Source: Deltaproteobacteria bacterium
GTDB lineage: Bacteria; Desulfobacterota; DSM-4660; Desulfatiglandales; HGW-15
Length of the DNA: 5,844 nucleotides
Direction: 5' to 3'
Assembly (NCBI GenBank): GCA_021737245.1
Contig: JAIPEI010000250.1
Span: 1-5,844, forward strand
Below the pieces are notes generated by a model. It was not told where the DNA came from, ran no database searches, and worked only from the letters and a program-made list of their open reading frames with translations. This document shows positions 5,221 through 5,844 of this stretch, one piece after another (within the stretch, counting starts at the first letter, position 1; every line of letters begins with the position of its first letter). The position numbers and the translations under genes were made by a program.

Positions 5221-5282
5221 ACGGATCGCCGTCCGAAGGGAGGCCGTCCTCCGCGGCTTCGCCGAACCGGGAGACGATCCGT
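5221..5282 (-). ncRNA. Candidate branched 5' leader RNA structure upstream of the epimerase
   Basis: An outer perfect 8-bp inverted repeat (ACGGATCG at 5221-5228 with CGATCCGT at 5275-5282) encloses two perfect hairpins: GGAGG/CCTCC (5239-5243 with 5248-5252, 4-nt loop) and CGGC/GCCG (5254-5257 with 5261-5264, 3-nt loop). That is a three-way-junction layout. It lies within the ~150-nt leader predicted from the promoter at 5322-5350 and ends about 54 nt before the epimerase ATG. It matches no riboswitch class that I know. High GC makes chance pairing easier, but three nested perfect stems are more than usual. Confidence 0.35.
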
Positions 5283-5321
5283 TCTCTGCATCCGAATGCT
5301 TCTGTTGCTGGAGAGTTATGT

Positions 5322-5350
5322 ATTATGGTCGAGTGCGGCCTGTATGACAA
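5322..5350 (-). promoter_or_regulatory. Sigma-70 promoter for the epimerase gene
   Basis: On the minus strand TTGTCA (5350-5345), 17 nt, CATAAT (5327-5322): five of six at both boxes. Transcription should begin near 5315, giving a leader of about 150 nt. It lies just downstream of the groEL terminator, so the epimerase is a separate transcription unit. Confidence 0.7.
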
Positions 5351-5375
5351 TCAAAAATTCCGGCTCCGTTCCGCC

Positions 5376-5415
5376 AAGAAAAAGGGCCGCCCCTTCGCCA
5401 TTCCGGGAGCAGCCC
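5376..5415 (-). terminator. Intrinsic terminator of groEL
   Basis: On the minus strand a 10-bp stem (GGGCTGCTCC with GGGGCGGCCC, including two G-U pairs; arms 5406-5415 and 5384-5393) around a 12-nt loop is followed at once by TTTTTCTT (5383-5376). It starts about 93 nt after the groEL stop. AA/TT pairs can extend the base of the stem. Confidence 0.8.
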
Positions 5416-5466
5416 TTCCTTGTGGATCAATGGACCGGACTGATCGCCCGGTCGGTTGTTGCATTG

Positions 5467-5488
5467 GACCGGCGACGGAGCGCCGGCC
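5467..5488 (-). repeat. Hairpin just after groEL, no T-run
   Basis: CCGGCG (5469-5474) and CGCCGG (5481-5486) form a perfect stem with a 6-nt loop about 22 nt after the groEL stop. With no T-run it is not a terminator by itself; a 3' end-stabilising structure upstream of the terminator at 5376-5415 would fit. With that terminator, the promoter and the leader structure it fills the 342-nt gene-free stretch 5167-5508. Confidence 0.45.
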
Positions 5489-5508
5489 CTCCGCAGGGTG
5501 CCGGGGGC

Positions 5509-5844
5509 TTACATCATGCCGCCCATACCCCCCATGCCGCCCATGCCGCCTCCGCCGCCGGGCATGGCGGGCATGTCATCTTCCTTCTTCGGCTTCTCGG
5601 CCACCATGGCCTCGGTGGTGAGGAGCAGTGCAGCCACGGAGGATGCGTTCTGCAGGGCGAAACGGGTCACCTTGGTCGGGTCGATGATGCCGGCCTTGAT
5701 CAGGTCCTCGTACTCGCCCGTCTCGGCGTTGTAGCCGTTGGAGGTCTTCAGCTCCTTGACCTTCTCGACCACCACGGAGCCTTCGGCCCCGGCGTTGTTG
5801 GCGATCTGCCGCACCGGCTCCTCGAGGGCCCGCATGACCAGGTT
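5509..5844 (-). CDS. groEL: 60-kDa chaperonin GroEL, C-terminal part (5' end outside window)
   Basis: The last 111 codons of GroEL; the frame continues past the right edge, where it reads NLVMRALEEPVRQIANNAG. Seen: the end of the apical-to-equatorial return and the C-terminal equatorial helices, including GYNAETGEYEDLIKAGIIDP, TKVTRFALQNASSVAALLL, the TTEAMVAEKPKKE segment, and the glycine/methionine tail ending GGMGGMGGMGGMM. In the family the equatorial domain binds ATP, with D495-type residues in the IIDPTKV neighbourhood, and the Gly-Gly-Met tail lies inside the folding cavity. All expected C-terminal elements are intact. It assembles as double heptameric rings with GroES in the cytoplasm. 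groES, normally just upstream, would lie beyond the right edge. The stop TAA is followed by a hairpin and then a good terminator. Confidence 0.97.
   Translation of the reverse strand, partial: NLVMRALEEPVRQIANNAGAEGSVVVEKVKELKTSNGYNAETGEYEDLIKAGIIDPTKVTRFALQNASSVAALLLTTEAMVAEKPKKEDDMPAMPGGGGGMGGMGGMGGMM

Noticed and set aside
5512..5574. Tandem GGCATG-type repeats as a possible DNA repeat array
   Set aside because: Explained by codons of the GGM tail of GroEL, which is normal for the family.
5456..5734. Plus-strand frame rich in PPMPP opposite the end of groEL
   Set aside because: It is the antisense reading of the Gly-Gly-Met tail and adjoining GroEL codons.

Overview
The window looks like ordinary chromosome from a GC-rich Gram-negative bacterium. 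Codon use is strongly G/C-ending, and the mix of genes (a Gly-Gly-Met-tailed GroEL, a UDP-glucuronate-type epimerase, very small conserved-looking proteins, a Ste24-like protease with a TPR tail) fits the former Deltaproteobacteria (Desulfobacterota / Syntrophobacterales-like). That placement is inferred from protein flavour, not from a marker gene. I see no tRNA, rRNA, CRISPR array, insertion sequence or phage gene.

Layout, left to right. (1) 1-3155, minus strand: a probable operon read from a very good sigma-70 promoter at 3127-3155. Its order is a 57-aa membrane-anchored protein that resembles only the first ~50 residues of a penicillin acylase; a 97-aa protein with the C-terminal end of a rhodanese domain but no catalytic core, overlapping the previous gene by ATGA; an AEC-family (auxin efflux carrier type) permease; and a multi-membrane-span M48 metalloprotease with a C-terminal TPR that runs off the left edge. 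The M48 gene has no stop inside the window, so it is easily missed; it is open for 516 codons. (2) 3198-3839, plus strand: two unrelated small genes, each with its own promoter, for a 53-aa soluble helical protein and a 61-aa protein with two membrane helices. (3) 3840-3977: a short convergent gap with an inverted repeat. (4) 3978-5350, minus strand: a 58-aa four-cysteine protein downstream of a nucleotide-sugar 4-epimerase, driven by a clear promoter at 5322-5350 with a ~150-nt leader that can fold into a branched structure. (5) 5376-5844, minus strand: the last 111 codons of groEL followed by a hairpin and a good intrinsic terminator.

How the genes fit together: groEL is a separate housekeeping unit closed off by its terminator. 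The epimerase would supply a galacturonate-type sugar nucleotide for surface polysaccharide, and no other glycan gene is present here. The left operon is membrane-centred (transport and membrane proteolysis), but its two leading genes look like eroded or internally deleted versions of larger enzymes, which is the most unusual aspect of the window. I do not see a convincing new multi-gene system. The best leads are the two shortened genes behind an intact promoter, the structured leader before the epimerase, and the mini-ORF just before the permease.
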